Shown: positions 1 through 7,222 of the stretch, one piece after another
Layout: every line of letters starts with the position of its first letter
Position numbering within the stretch: position 1 is the stretch's first letter
Program-made: the position numbers and the translations under genes
The notes under the pieces: model-generated
Seen by the model: only the letters and a program-made list of their open reading frames with translations
Database searches by the model: none
What the model was told of the DNA's origin: nothing
From: a virus
Direction: 5' to 3' (one strand)
DNA: 30,441 nucleotides
Virus record (IMG/VR): IMGVR_UViG_3300042319_001342
Span: 1-30,441 of that record

Positions 1-299
1 TATCCCATACCAAAACTCATCTTCTGAATTTCATGAACAGGAGTTGGGGCAAGAGGGGCTGGGTCATACCAATCTTCATTGAAGTCAACCTCTGCGCCTT
101 GCGCAGCAGCAGCAATACGCATCTGCACACTCGTGTCATTATTGCAAGCTCTATACAAAAGAAATAACTCATTAAGAGTTAATTTTTCTTCAAGATAACC
201 CAAACTCTCCCAAGCACCTGTTTTAACAAATAACTCGGACTCATATTTGAGAAGGGGGATGTCCTCCCACTTTAGATCAGAACCCTGACCCGAAGTCAA
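1..299 (-). CDS. Tail assembly chaperone, second part (partial, runs off window start)
   Basis: This frame stays open from before the stop of the upstream chaperone gene to the window edge. It lies in the -1 frame relative to that gene. The translation includes the stretch WESLGYLEEKLTLNELFLLY followed by an Ala-rich MRIAAAAQGAEVDF segment, and is rich in acidic residues. I propose a TTG start at 297-299, because a perfect AGGAGG (308-313, minus strand) sits 8 nt upstream. The alternative is a -1 frameshift from the preceding gene, as in lambda gpG/gpGT, since the two frames overlap without a stop for about 13 codons. Position just after the major tail protein and chaperone, and before the expected tape measure gene, supports the assignment. 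The C-terminus lies outside the window. Confidence 0.6.
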   Translation of the reverse strand, partial: MTSGQGSDLKWEDIPLLKYESELFVKTGAWESLGYLEEKLTLNELFLLYRACNNDTSVQMRIAAAAQGAEVDFNEDWYDPAPLAPTPVHEIQKMSFGMG

Positions 300-316
300 G
301 TGTTCCCCCTCCTCGC

Positions 317-622
317 CTAGTAGGAAGGGTCTGAACCCATTGCGGCTGACATCAGTTCACCGAATGAACGAAGGTCAAGCACATCTTCAAGTTTTTCTTT
401 ATTATTACCGAGCTCTGGATCAACAGTAGCAAGTGCAATACCTGCTGCTTCTACCATGATGTCAATATCTGCATCGGACAGTGAATCTTCTGTTTTAAGA
501 TCCTTAACTACAGCCATAAACTTACGCAAATTGCGAATAGTCAAAGGCTTAATTGTTCTTGTCTTACCATCAGCAAAAATAATATCTCTTCCTGCCAAAA
601 TGTCTTTATTTTTATCGCTCAA
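317..622 (-). CDS. Tail assembly chaperone, first part (gpG-like)
   Basis: A 101-residue soluble, acidic and mostly helical protein lying two genes before the expected tape measure position and directly after the major tail protein. That is the standard place for the chaperone that coats the tape measure protein during tail assembly. It starts at TTG (620-622), with an AAGGA about 9 nt upstream; no ATG fits in frame nearby. It contains the PLTIRNLRKFM segment followed by a helical acidic region and ends in DPSY. It stops at TAG 317-319, and the next frame is already open there. Assignment comes mainly from size, composition and gene order, as families of this chaperone diverge strongly in sequence. 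Confidence 0.6.
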   Translation of the reverse strand: MSDKNKDILAGRDIIFADGKTRTIKPLTIRNLRKFMAVVKDLKTEDSLSDADIDIMVEAAGIALATVDPELGNNKEKLEDVLDLRSFGELMSAAMGSDPSY

Positions 623-646
623 AATATTCCATCCTTGTGTCTAGTT

Positions 647-709
647 TTAAAGGGTTTCGCCCCTCAAACATTAAGTTTATCACAAAATGTAGAGGGGCGT
701 TGCCTTTAA
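647..709. terminator. Long hairpin after the major tail protein gene
   Basis: An imperfect inverted repeat spans 647-709. The core arms are CGCCCCTC (658-665) and GAGGGGCG (692-699), extended inward by ACATT/AATGT (668-672, 686-690) with a 13-nt loop, and outward by TTAAAGG/CCTTTAA (647-653, 703-709). It is the only sizeable non-coding gap between the major tail protein and its chaperone. There is no long U tract after it, so it may be an attenuator or an mRNA-stabilising or processing hairpin rather than a full rho-independent terminator. Confidence 0.6.
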
Positions 710-731
710 CTAAATTATTTTTCTGTATTAA

Positions 732-1313
732 TTATGCGGTTTGATCAACGATCTTGCCGTACTCATAACCAGTGTCTGCTACTGTTGGCAAAATTCTAAA
801 GCCAACTGTAAACATTGTTGCTTCTGCACGCTTCATGCTGATTGAGGATGATTCCATTGAAATCGCACGCTTTGTGTAGAATGAACGGGTAAGAGTTGAA
901 CCTGCTGTTGAACCAGGTGCTGTACCTGTAACAACAAGTCCCTTCTCGTATGGGATTACTCCCTGTGCACCGAACAAGAATGTCTTTGTGTTTGCGCCAT
1001 CATTGTTAGCAATGATGTCATCTCCACCAGTGGTGTTATCGTAGTTCCAAGCAAGTGCGAGGTTATTAAGTGTACCCTCCGCAAGTGTTGTCTTAACCAT
1101 AACTTTAACCTTTGATTGAATTACTTTAGCTGCATCGCCAAATTGATCAATCTCAATGTCAACCATGTCTGGTTCCCACGAAATTTCCAAACCGTTTTGT
1201 GTTGCACCAATGTCAGCAAAGTTGTTCATTGCTGCGATGGTTGTTGCGTTAGCGTTGGTACCCAATTTAAGGGTTGCCTCGCCAACAATAATGTTAGAAA
1301 CATTAACTGCCAT
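732..1313 (-). CDS. Major tail tube protein
   Basis: A 193-residue protein forming the tail tube. It opens with VSNIIVGEATLKLG and a GLEISWEPDMVDIEIDQFGD segment, typical of siphovirus tail tube subunits of the lambda gpV/HK97-type fold, where early strands are followed by an Asp/Glu-rich loop facing the lumen. It ends with a beta-rich IVDQTA tail. Start ATG 1311-1313 has a strong AGGAGG about 6 nt upstream, fitting very high expression. It follows the terminator-type gene and precedes the chaperone pair, the canonical order. A strong hairpin follows the gene. No immunoglobulin-like decoration domain is seen at the C-terminus. Confidence 0.82.
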   Translation of the reverse strand: MAVNVSNIIVGEATLKLGTNANATTIAAMNNFADIGATQNGLEISWEPDMVDIEIDQFGDAAKVIQSKVKVMVKTTLAEGTLNNLALAWNYDNTTGGDDIIANNDGANTKTFLFGAQGVIPYEKGLVVTGTAPGSTAGSTLTRSFYTKRAISMESSSISMKRAEATMFTVGFRILPTVADTGYEYGKIVDQTA

Positions 1314-1324
1314 ATTACTTCCTC

Positions 1325-1522
1325 CTATTTATCCAGGCGGAATATCTTCCTGCCCTTCTTGTCTCGCCATTTGGCGATCCTATCTATATCTTTAGTACGG
1401 ATCTCGCCTTGACGATTTCCAATACCCAGACCTTTATTCCATTCAAACTCGTAAACAGTGTCACGAAGCTTGACTACATAACCAGAACTTTTACCAATGT
1501 ATGTTATTGTACTATACTCCAT
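1325..1522 (-). CDS. Small basic protein between tail terminator and tail tube genes
   Basis: A 65-residue protein with alternating hydrophobic and polar residues suggesting a small beta barrel (TYIGKSSGYVVKLRDTVYEFEW), followed by a charged helical end (KDIDRIAKWRDKKGRKIFRLDK). I do not recognise the family. There is no Shine-Dalgarno before the ATG, but a TAAAAT (1531-1536) lies 8 nt upstream, so it may be read from a leaderless transcript. It ends 11 bases before the major tail protein start, so it is probably co-transcribed with it. Position suggests a tail accessory role, which is inference. Confidence 0.6.
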   Translation of the reverse strand: MEYSTITYIGKSSGYVVKLRDTVYEFEWNKGLGIGNRQGEIRTKDIDRIAKWRDKKGRKIFRLDK

Positions 1523-1530
1523 ATCTTATT

Positions 1531-1536
1531 ATTTTA
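1531..1536 (-). promoter_or_regulatory. Possible leaderless -10 box (TAAAAT-N8-ATG)
   Basis: TAAAAT on the minus strand ends 8 nt before the ATG at 1520-1522, and no Shine-Dalgarno is present. The spacing matches the other proposed leaderless promoters here. No clear -35 box. The short gap (1523-1546) after the tail terminator gene is AT-rich, so chance occurrence is possible. Confidence 0.35.
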
Positions 1537-1546
1537 CCACACTTCA

Positions 1547-1957
1547 CTAAACATTGTAGATTTTAAAGTCTAAATTCATTCTATACCAGCCTTCTTTTTC
1601 CAAAGGAGCGGATAGATTAGCCCCTGTTTGGTATGAAGACAATATCCTGGAGTTTGACCCAGTAATCCCACCAGCTTTAGCGACTTGATCACCTTTGCTT
1701 AAAATATACAAAAACCTTTCAGCAAGCTGGAATAGCCTATCAGCATTTGTATCAAAAATACAATAACGAATGTTATCTTTCCGTACCCAATGCGCCTCAA
1801 CAGATGGGACCATTGGCTGGTAATAGTAAATAACAAAAGGGGCAGTTTCTCCATTGGTAGCAACCACTGGGAAGAAGTTCATAGTTTTACCAGCAATGTT
1901 TGCCAAAGTTGCATCGGCAATTAATGCTGTGTTGATGTCATAGACACTAAGCGCCAT
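1547..1957 (-). CDS. Tail terminator-like protein
   Basis: A 136-residue protein in the tail terminator position, after the neck gene and before the tail tube. It opens with a short helix (MALSVYDINTALIADATLA), then strands with a PFVIYYYQP segment, a helix (DRLFQLAERFLYILSK), and a final beta segment GWYRMNLDFKIYNV. This layout resembles the lambda gpU / SPP1 gp17 fold, which caps the tail tube and joins it to the head. Start ATG 1955-1957 overlaps the previous gene by 11 nt. Recognition is by size, secondary-structure pattern and order, not by a diagnostic motif. Confidence 0.62.
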   Translation of the reverse strand: MALSVYDINTALIADATLANIAGKTMNFFPVVATNGETAPFVIYYYQPMVPSVEAHWVRKDNIRYCIFDTNADRLFQLAERFLYILSKGDQVAKAGGITGSNSRILSSYQTGANLSAPLEKEGWYRMNLDFKIYNV

Positions 1958-2285
1958 ATGTAACCCCCATATTTCTAGATACTGCAGTTTTTATATTCTC
2001 TAGAACATTGGATGACATTGACTCAACCATGACAGAGAACTGCTCTCCCGTGGAGTTTTCAAAATGATACATCTCTCCAACATTAAATATGACATCAATG
2101 CTTTCTCCACTACGGATGGATGGCTCTACATTTTCAAAAATATCCCCATATTGATCAACAACATCACTCATAATGGTAGATTCACTTGCCATAATCCCCT
2201 CTGCAACTCCTGACTCAATGTCCATAGGAATTCTTTCCAACCTAGCAAGTAATAACGATACTTGATCACTTACATTTACTTTCAT
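1947..2285 (-). CDS. Neck / tail completion protein (HK97 gp10-like)
   Basis: A 112-residue protein between head closure and tail terminator genes. It has a long N-terminal helical half (QVSLLLARLERIPMDIESGV then EGIMASESTIMSDVVDQYG) followed by strands (PSIRSGESIDVIFNVGEMYH) and a final helix. The pattern fits the HK97 gp10/SPP1 gp16.1 group, whose members sit in the neck and help attach the tail. Its ATG overlaps the TAA of the upstream gene (TAATG), with GGGAG just upstream, so the two are translationally coupled. The C-terminus overlaps the next gene by 11 nt. Confidence 0.6.
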   Translation of the reverse strand: MKVNVSDQVSLLLARLERIPMDIESGVAEGIMASESTIMSDVVDQYGDIFENVEPSIRSGESIDVIFNVGEMYHFENSTGEQFSVMVESMSSNVLENIKTAVSRNMGVTYGA

Positions 2286-2674
2286 TATTCTCCCTCCACA
2301 ACTCTTCTTAGAGAAACTTTAACAGAATGTTTTCTGCCCGAAAAAGAAAAATTAGGCTGGATTCCAATAATTTCAAAAGTATCACTATCTATTAAGTTTG
2401 AATAACGATCAACAATATTTTTAACTCTATTGCTGTATGTAATGTATTCTGCATATTTAGCAGGGACAATTAATTCATACTTCGGTAAGTTGTCTTGATA
2501 TGGAGCAACCCTTCTTTCACTGGTGTTATTCGCTTCAAGTGGCGCTTGGAATTGTCCAGGAATTGTTGCAAGCATTGTGAATGCGGCAACTTTCTGCCCA
2601 GCGGCGCTAGTTGTTATTGTCTTTTGATAGACATCACATTTATGAGTGAATCTTAAATAAGAACCATTTGACAT
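2285..2674 (-). CDS. Head closure protein (head-tail joining)
   Basis: A 129-residue, beta-rich protein. The N-terminal FTHKCDVYQKTITTSAAGQK is characteristic of head-tail joining proteins (HK97 gp7 / SPP1 gp16 group), which plug the portal channel until tail attachment. It continues with YELIVPAKYAEYI and DTFEIIGIQPNFSFSGRKHSVKVSLRRV, the common closing strands. Start ATG overlaps the connector stop codon (TAATG), and no strong Shine-Dalgarno is seen, suggesting coupling. Next gene also joins by TAATG. Confidence 0.72.
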   Translation of the reverse strand: MSNGSYLRFTHKCDVYQKTITTSAAGQKVAAFTMLATIPGQFQAPLEANNTSERRVAPYQDNLPKYELIVPAKYAEYITYSNRVKNIVDRYSNLIDSDTFEIIGIQPNFSFSGRKHSVKVSLRRVVEGE

Positions 2675-3600
2675 TAGACCACATAATCCATAATAAACAA
2701 TGTGTAGTCCATCAACAAAACATCTGCATCAATATTTCCAGTTGATTCATAGAAGTTATCACTTGTTTGAATTTTTAAAATATCCATATCTGCGGAGTGG
2801 ATGCCATGCCTTCTGTATTCAGAATCATTATTCATCATGTCTTCAAGCAACAAATCCGCTGCCTGCTCAATATTATTAGGAACAAATTGCCAGCCGAAGC
2901 TGCCCTCAATCTTGTAAGAATCAGCAGCGTTAAATTTGTTTGTCGTAATGACTGTTTGAACGCTATCCAGCATTGATCGCTTAAACTGAATATAGTATGT
3001 ACTTCCAAAGCTGTGCGGTTCCTTTGCTTTCTCTATAGCGGTGTAGGATGCATCTGAAGAATCATACAGGATGGCTTCATCGCTCATCCCCAGATTTAAA
3101 GTAACCTTCGTTAAATCTACAATTGGGTAAGGCAAATGTAAGGTTTTCTTATTTGTTCCAGGAATTTCAATATACTTTGTCGGATAATAGTCAAATTGTT
3201 GACCGCAAAATGTGTTAATGATATTTCTTACTTTCTTTTCCATTTTATCAAACTTGTCATACCAGTCATCTTCCAGTTCGGGATGATCCTCAAAGAAGTC
3301 ATCAGCCGTGATATAAGGGGTGTAGACATTTATATATTGCGATTTTGTATAGGAAGTGCCAGAGACAGTATATGTAAAATCAGCACGATGCCTACCCGCT
3401 GAGTTCAGAACATAATGACCAGATGCCAACTGTCCATAAGTGATTGTGTAAACACCTGCCGAAGATCTAGTCGCTGCAGTTGGTCCGCTTACAAGCGAAC
3501 CGAACTCATGGTACAAACTTACAGAGACCGCATTTGAAGTTGGGTCAGAAGGAAGGGTTAAAGTAAGTGTCTTACTTGTATCTAATTTTACATCATCCAT
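2674..3600 (-). CDS. Head-tail connector (gp6-like) with N-terminal Ig-like extension
   Basis: A 308-residue protein. Roughly the first 95 residues are beta-rich, with a repeated Thr/Ser pattern and a SAGRHRADFTYTVSGTSYTKSQYINVYTP-type closing strand typical of an Ig-like fold (read here in pieces). The rest carries ITADDFFEDHPELE, a helical FDKMEKKVRNIINTFCG segment and a C-terminal helix bundle, resembling the HK97 gp6 / SPP1 gp15 connector that docks on the portal. Usual connectors are 100-200 residues, so the N-terminal domain is an addition. I chose ATG 3598-3600 over TTG 3607-3609. TATAAT lies 8 nt before the ATG and there is no Shine-Dalgarno, so translation may be leaderless. Confidence 0.65.
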   Translation of the reverse strand: MDDVKLDTSKTLTLTLPSDPTSNAVSVSLYHEFGSLVSGPTAATRSSAGVYTITYGQLASGHYVLNSAGRHRADFTYTVSGTSYTKSQYINVYTPYITADDFFEDHPELEDDWYDKFDKMEKKVRNIINTFCGQQFDYYPTKYIEIPGTNKKTLHLPYPIVDLTKVTLNLGMSDEAILYDSSDASYTAIEKAKEPHSFGSTYYIQFKRSMLDSVQTVITTNKFNAADSYKIEGSFGWQFVPNNIEQAADLLLEDMMNNDSEYRRHGIHSADMDILKIQTSDNFYESTGNIDADVLLMDYTLFIMDYVV

Positions 3601-3608
3601 AATACTCA

Positions 3609-3614
3609 ATTATA
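3609..3614 (-). promoter_or_regulatory. Leaderless promoter -10 box (TATAAT-N8-ATG) for connector/tail genes
   Basis: A perfect TATAAT on the minus strand ends 8 nt before ATG 3598-3600. With transcription starting about 7 nt downstream, the mRNA would begin at or next to the ATG. It sits where fibre genes end and neck/tail genes begin, so it could uncouple tail gene expression from the accessory block. No clear -35. Confidence 0.5.
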
Positions 3615-3635
3615 TCAGAGAAGGTATTCTAAGCC

Positions 3636-3857
3636 TTAGAATGTCTGCATTGCTACAGACACCTCAATATCACTGACTAATGTATTTAAATTAGACATAT
3701 CAATTGCCCCGCTGATGTCAAAGGACACAATGGTGTTGCTTAAGTCTTTATAAAACAAAACACCATCAGCATAATTAATAGCAATTTCACCATATTCCAA
3801 AGTAGCTGGAGCCTGCGATGTCGTGCCTGAATTCTTTATTTTTATGACATTAGCCAT
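3636..3857 (-). CDS. Short fibre-type N-terminal domain protein
   Basis: A 73-residue protein consisting almost only of the virion-attachment type N-terminal domain found in aquatic phage fibres: MANVIKIKNSGTTSQAPATL, then EYGEIAINYADGVLFYKD. The next gene upstream begins with a divergent version of the same domain (MANTLRIKRRATGNAGAPTS), so the two are paralogues. A good AGGAGT precedes the ATG. It could be a small separate virion subunit or a shortened fibre. Function is inferred from the shared domain only. Confidence 0.65.
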   Translation of the reverse strand: MANVIKIKNSGTTSQAPATLEYGEIAINYADGVLFYKDLSNTIVSFDISGAIDMSNLNTLVSDIEVSVAMQTF

Positions 3858-3872
3858 TTATGACTCCTATAC

Positions 3873-5063
3873 TTAGAAAGTACCACCATCAATAGTAGCA
3901 GTATTCGCAGCAAGCGCTGCCAATTGAGAGCTATAGGCTTGAACATCTGTACCAATTGCAAGACCTAATGCAGTTCTTGCATTACCAGCAGTTGTTGAAC
4001 CAGTACCACCGTAAGCGATAGCTACAGCAGTTCCTTGCCATACACCAGTACCAATTGTTCCTACAGATGTAAGACTTGAGGTAACGACACTTGAAGCCAA
4101 AGTTGTATTTGAAAGTATTGCTGAACCGCCAATATAAAATGACTTACCAGCGACAATATTAAAATGCTCAGAAGATGTCCAAGCGTCTGTAGCGTCAATC
4201 CAGTTAAGTGTCTTATCTGTTGCGCCAAGAATTGTAATACCAGCACCATCCGCTGTAACATCTGTTGGTGTCGCAACATTGGCAAGAACAATATTCTTAT
4301 CTTCAACAACCAGTGTTGCTGTATTAAGAGTTGTTGTATTACCATTAACAACTAAATCCCCAGAGACTGTAAGGTTATTTGAAATAGTGACATTGGCTGG
4401 AAGACTTAGTGTGACAGCTCCTACACCAGAGTTGGAAACTGCGATTTCATTCGCCGTCCCTGTCAAACCAGTTACAAGGTTTGTAGCTCTATCACTAACT
4501 TGTGAAGCAGTGATTGAAATAGTTGTATTTGCAGCGGCAGTTAAACGACCTTGTGCATCAACAGTGAATGTTGCAACAGATCCAGCTGCACCATAATTGG
4601 CTGCTGTAACCGCTGTGTTGTCAAGGTTAATGGTAATTGTATCGGTTGCCCCAGCAGTTGCTGTAAGACCTGTACCACCTGAAATTGTCAGGGTATCACC
4701 AGATGTAATTGTCTGACTTGTACCGCCATCGCCAGCAAGGGTGAATGTTGTTGTAGCATTAGATACAGCACCATCAACATAAAGCTTAGTAGCTGCATGA
4801 CCGTTTGCGGTTGGAGTTGCAACAATTACTGTACCAGTAAATGTTTTGTTACCAGTGATTGTTTGATCACCAGACAAGGTGATAAAAGCACCAAGACCAC
4901 CGATTGCTTCAACAGTAGTTGCAGTTCCACCTGCGCCACCAGTTCCTTTACCGTAGTAAAGAATATTATCTACTTCGTTAAATGCTAATTCTGCATTCTC
5001 CAAACTTGTAGGTGCACCAGCATTACCAGTTGCCCTTCTTTTAATTCTCAATGTATTAGCCAT
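3873..5063 (-). CDS. Tail fibre / adhesin protein
   Basis: A 396-residue fibre-like protein, poor in Cys and rich in Thr, Ala, Gly and Val. Domains in order: an N-terminal attachment domain (about 1-55), a DQTITGNKTFTGTVIV stretch and KLYVDGAVSNATTTF, long beta-solenoid-like repeats, then a segment VTLSLPANVTISNNLTVSGD followed by a NTTTLNTA motif (about residues 215-255), and a C-terminal WQGTAVAIAYGGTGSTTAGN motif common in phage fibres. It ends in DGGTF. The LPANVTISNN block is shared with the protein at 16255-17676. Start ATG overlaps the previous stop (TAATG), with GGAGG upstream. Host-receptor binding is the likely role. Confidence 0.75.
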   Translation of the reverse strand: MANTLRIKRRATGNAGAPTSLENAELAFNEVDNILYYGKGTGGAGGTATTVEAIGGLGAFITLSGDQTITGNKTFTGTVIVATPTANGHAATKLYVDGAVSNATTTFTLAGDGGTSQTITSGDTLTISGGTGLTATAGATDTITINLDNTAVTAANYGAAGSVATFTVDAQGRLTAAANTTISITASQVSDRATNLVTGLTGTANEIAVSNSGVGAVTLSLPANVTISNNLTVSGDLVVNGNTTTLNTATLVVEDKNIVLANVATPTDVTADGAGITILGATDKTLNWIDATDAWTSSEHFNIVAGKSFYIGGSAILSNTTLASSVVTSSLTSVGTIGTGVWQGTAVAIAYGGTGSTTAGNARTALGLAIGTDVQAYSSQLAALAANTATIDGGTF

Positions 5064-5335
5064 TAGTAGTTTCCTCCATCCATTAATAGATTTGCTGCGC
5101 TATGAACATGATCTGCCCTAGCTGCTAGCACACTTACACCTATAACCCCTGCCCGAGCAATGTCGGCAGGAGTAGTATCTGCAAAAGATAAACTTGCTAA
5201 GTTTAATGTTGCTGGTGCTGATGTGAGCACCGTAGTATCGTTTGTTTGTATTGTTACCGCTGTAATTTCAGATGCAACAGTAACAGAAGTTATGTCACCA
5301 CTACTAACCTGAACGGTTGTAGTTTCCGCTGGCAT
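5063..5335 (-). CDS. Small fibre-associated protein with DHVHS motif
   Basis: A 90-residue Thr/Ser/Val-rich beta protein ending in GVIGVSVLAARADHVHSAAN and then LLMDGGNY. The ARADHVHS motif is frequent in phage fibre C-termini. The DNA coding for the final Gly-Gly supplies the GGAGG ribosome site of the next gene, and TAATG joins the two, so the reading of this protein and the fibre is tightly coupled. It may be a fibre subunit or connector between two fibre parts. Start ATG 5333-5335 has GAGAGGT upstream. Confidence 0.6.
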   Translation of the reverse strand: MPAETTTVQVSSGDITSVTVASEITAVTIQTNDTTVLTSAPATLNLASLSFADTTPADIARAGVIGVSVLAARADHVHSAANLLMDGGNY

Positions 5336-5667
5336 TATCTACTTACCTCTCCAACAACTATACAAGACCCCGTAATTAGTGTTGTAATAGTAGCGCCATT
5401 AGTTTCTTGAAAATCATAAACATAAGTTCCAGATGCTATGTTTGCAGTAGATGCTGCTGTTAAAGACAGGACAACAATGCCATTTGCGGCATTGGTAAGG
5501 GTTGATGTAAAAGTAGCACTAATTGTGTCAGAATTCCTTTTCCTTCTAATTTGACCAGTATAAGTTCTACTTGTAATATTCACATTTGCATTGGCGCTAT
5601 CTTTTATACGCAATTCATGCGCATAAGTGTCGCCTTGATAAATACTAATATCTCTAGTTGCAGCCAT
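5335..5667 (-). CDS. Baseplate/fibre beta-sandwich protein (BppU N-terminal-like)
   Basis: A 110-residue protein with ISIYQGDTYAHELRIKDSAN then TYTGQIRRKRNSDTISATF and a closing YVYDFQETNG strand. This resembles the small N-terminal beta-sandwich domain of receptor-binding complex proteins (BppU-type) and similar stand-alone proteins in aquatic phages. It follows the endolysin and starts the last fibre group. ATG 5665-5667 has AGAGGT upstream. Family resemblance is from memory of the QGDT...Y..DF pattern. Confidence 0.55.
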   Translation of the reverse strand: MAATRDISIYQGDTYAHELRIKDSANANVNITSRTYTGQIRRKRNSDTISATFTSTLTNAANGIVVLSLTAASTANIASGTYVYDFQETNGATITTLITGSCIVVGEVSR

Positions 5668-5698
5668 AATACCTCTCTAAGATTTTATCTTAAATTGG

Positions 5699-6538
5699 TT
5701 ATGCTAGCAATGCAGCCCAAGTCGGTTGATCAATTTGACCCGTTACTGGAATGTTTCTTGCTTTCTGAAATTGCTCAATAAGGTCTTGAGTTTTTTGACC
5801 AAAATCACCATCAGGTTTGCAAGGGTAGCCATTCTTTTCTAAAAGCCTTTGAGCTTCTTTGATAAAAAGACCTTTTTGACCCAACCGTAAAACAGGCTTG
5901 CCTTTTGCTTCCTCAACATTTGCTTTTGGTGCTGCAACTTTTGCTTCAGCAGCGGCTTTTTGTTCCGCTACAGTTCCAAACATCCCCACTGGTTTTGGAT
6001 TGCGAGCAACATATTCTTGTACAGCAGCAGTTGGGTTATCCCCAGATACATAACGAATGTGCCAAGGCTCTGAAGGAACAACTTCCCAACTCCACCCAAA
6101 CTTTTCAACATTTGCAATCAACCAATTCATCCTTTTCTTTTCAGAGGCGTTAGCAATATCAACAGCCAAGCCGAGATTATGCTGAGACTTACCAGGTGTT
6201 GCAAGCATTGCCATACCTTTCTTCAAATACCAAGTCTTACCTTCAAATTCTTTTGTTGAACCAGTACCAGTATCTTGAAGGCTATAGCGAGTTAAAAATC
6301 CAGCCTTTTGGCTGTCATAACTGCGATATAAATCACCGCTGCTCGTGGGAGTAAGTTCTACGCCAGCAGCTTTTGCAGCCTCAACCATTGCATTCCAAGC
6401 ATCTGCTGCAAGATAAAATAATTTTCCACCCGTTGAGATGTCTCGCAACAAACTTGGGTGCAACTTACCTGGCTCTACACTTTTTAATGCAGCAGGCATT
6501 TTAACGGGAACAATATAATCCCATTCAACTTTAGCCAT
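5699..6538 (-). CDS. Endolysin: M15 D,D-/L,D-carboxypeptidase with PG-binding domain
   Basis: A 279-residue cell-wall hydrolase. Residues about 25-165 form an M15 (VanY-like) zinc peptidase: the SQHNLGLAVDI motif gives zinc ligands H120 and D127, and EPWHIRYV gives catalytic E157 and ligand H160. Residues about 185-212 are an Ala/Lys linker. Residues 215-279 are a PG_binding_1 domain (LRLGQKGLFIKEAQRLLEKN, ending in PTWAALLA). It cleaves stem-peptide bonds in peptidoglycan at lysis. There is no signal peptide, so it needs a holin; three small membrane proteins lie directly upstream. Its ATG overlaps the stop of the nearest one (TAATG). Confidence 0.9.
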   Translation of the reverse strand: MAKVEWDYIVPVKMPAALKSVEPGKLHPSLLRDISTGGKLFYLAADAWNAMVEAAKAAGVELTPTSSGDLYRSYDSQKAGFLTRYSLQDTGTGSTKEFEGKTWYLKKGMAMLATPGKSQHNLGLAVDIANASEKKRMNWLIANVEKFGWSWEVVPSEPWHIRYVSGDNPTAAVQEYVARNPKPVGMFGTVAEQKAAAEAKVAAPKANVEEAKGKPVLRLGQKGLFIKEAQRLLEKNGYPCKPDGDFGQKTQDLIEQFQKARNIPVTGQIDQPTWAALLA

Positions 6539-6777
6539 TATTTATCTCCTCCAACTTTCCTATTAAATACAGCATCAATTTCTGCTATAGATAGTTTACC
6601 ATCATCCAGGAAGGCTCGTGAGAGTCCTTCTACAACAACAGCTACTCCAGCAATGCCCGCCATAAAACAAGCTTTCCATAAAGGCACATCGGCTATAGCG
6701 CCAGCTCCGATAACACCGAGAGCTGACGCAGAGAAAGTAGCCAGTATTCTAAAAAGAATATTCTGTATTTGTTTCAC
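6538..6777 (-). CDS. Holin-like small membrane protein
   Basis: A 79-residue protein with two predicted membrane segments: ILATFSASALGVIGAGAIADV (about residues 11-31, given in part) and WKACFMAGIAGVAVVVEGLS (about 34-53). The C-terminal tail is charged (DGKLSIAEIDAVFNRKVGGDK). This layout and the 1-nt overlap with the endolysin gene make it the best holin candidate. It starts at GTG (6775-6777), with TAGGAG about 6 nt upstream. The C-terminal SIAEIDAVFNRK segment resembles the tail of small phage membrane proteins found next to lysins. Confidence 0.65.
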   Translation of the reverse strand: MKQIQNILFRILATFSASALGVIGAGAIADVPLWKACFMAGIAGVAVVVEGLSRAFLDDGKLSIAEIDAVFNRKVGGDK

Positions 6778-6804
6778 TTAAACTCCTAAATTATTTTAAA
6801 GGGA

Positions 6805-7002
6805 TTATTTTCCCCGACCAAAAGCAGGATCGTTTGGATTCAACCAACGCATGATTACAGGTGCAAGAGCAGCAACTCCAGCAGTACCGATAGCTTTCAA
6901 ATCATGATTACCTGTCATATAAACTGCGAGTCCAGCTCCAATAAAGGATCTTGCCCAAGACGCAACCATTTTCTTATTATTCTCATTTAACAAAGTAGAC
7001 AA
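6805..7002 (-). CDS. Small membrane protein, second holin candidate
   Basis: A 65-residue protein with two hydrophobic segments around FIGAGLAVYMTG and GTAGVAALAPVIMRWL, ending in NPNDPAFGRGK. The open frame extends to TTG 7021-7023, but an AAGGAGG lies inside that extension and is 7 nt before a TTG at 7000-7002. I therefore start the protein there (STLLNENNKKMVASW). It may be a holin or an antiholin working with its neighbour. The sequence after the second segment is typical of cytoplasmic tails. Confidence 0.6.
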   Translation of the reverse strand: MSTLLNENNKKMVASWARSFIGAGLAVYMTGNHDLKAIGTAGVAALAPVIMRWLNPNDPAFGRGK

Positions 7003-7054
7003 AAGACCACCTCCTTGCCCCAACGGGCGATACTACATTATATCGTAACTATTA

Positions 7055-7222
7055 TTATTCATCATCCTTCTTGATCATTTGACCAACAAGATGAATTACA
7101 GCAGCAATTACTGTGATTTTAATTGCAGAATTAAGCGTTGGACCAGACAGAGTAATAAATACCATAAAAGATCCAGATAAAGTCCATGTTAAATCATGCA
7201 TTTCTTTTAACAATTTTTTCAT
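7055..7222 (-). CDS. Tiny membrane protein (55 aa)
   Basis: The frame from ATG 7220-7222 to TAA 7055-7057 codes for MKKLLKEMHDLTWTLSGSFM followed by VFITLSGPTLNSAIKITVIA and AVIHLVGQMIKKDDE. It has a strong GGAGGAGA about 6 nt upstream, and its ATG overlaps the stop of the large surface protein gene (ATGA). Two hydrophobic segments flank a polar turn, and both ends are charged. It is the first of three small membrane proteins before the endolysin, so it could be a holin or antiholin, or a partner of the surface protein to which it is coupled. Confidence 0.7.
   Translation of the reverse strand: MKKLLKEMHDLTWTLSGSFMVFITLSGPTLNSAIKITVIAAVIHLVGQMIKKDDE

Noticed and set aside
4279-4596. Plus-strand frame of 105 codons
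   Set aside because: Antisense to a Thr/Val/Ala-rich fibre gene, which commonly leaves the other strand open; no start signal.
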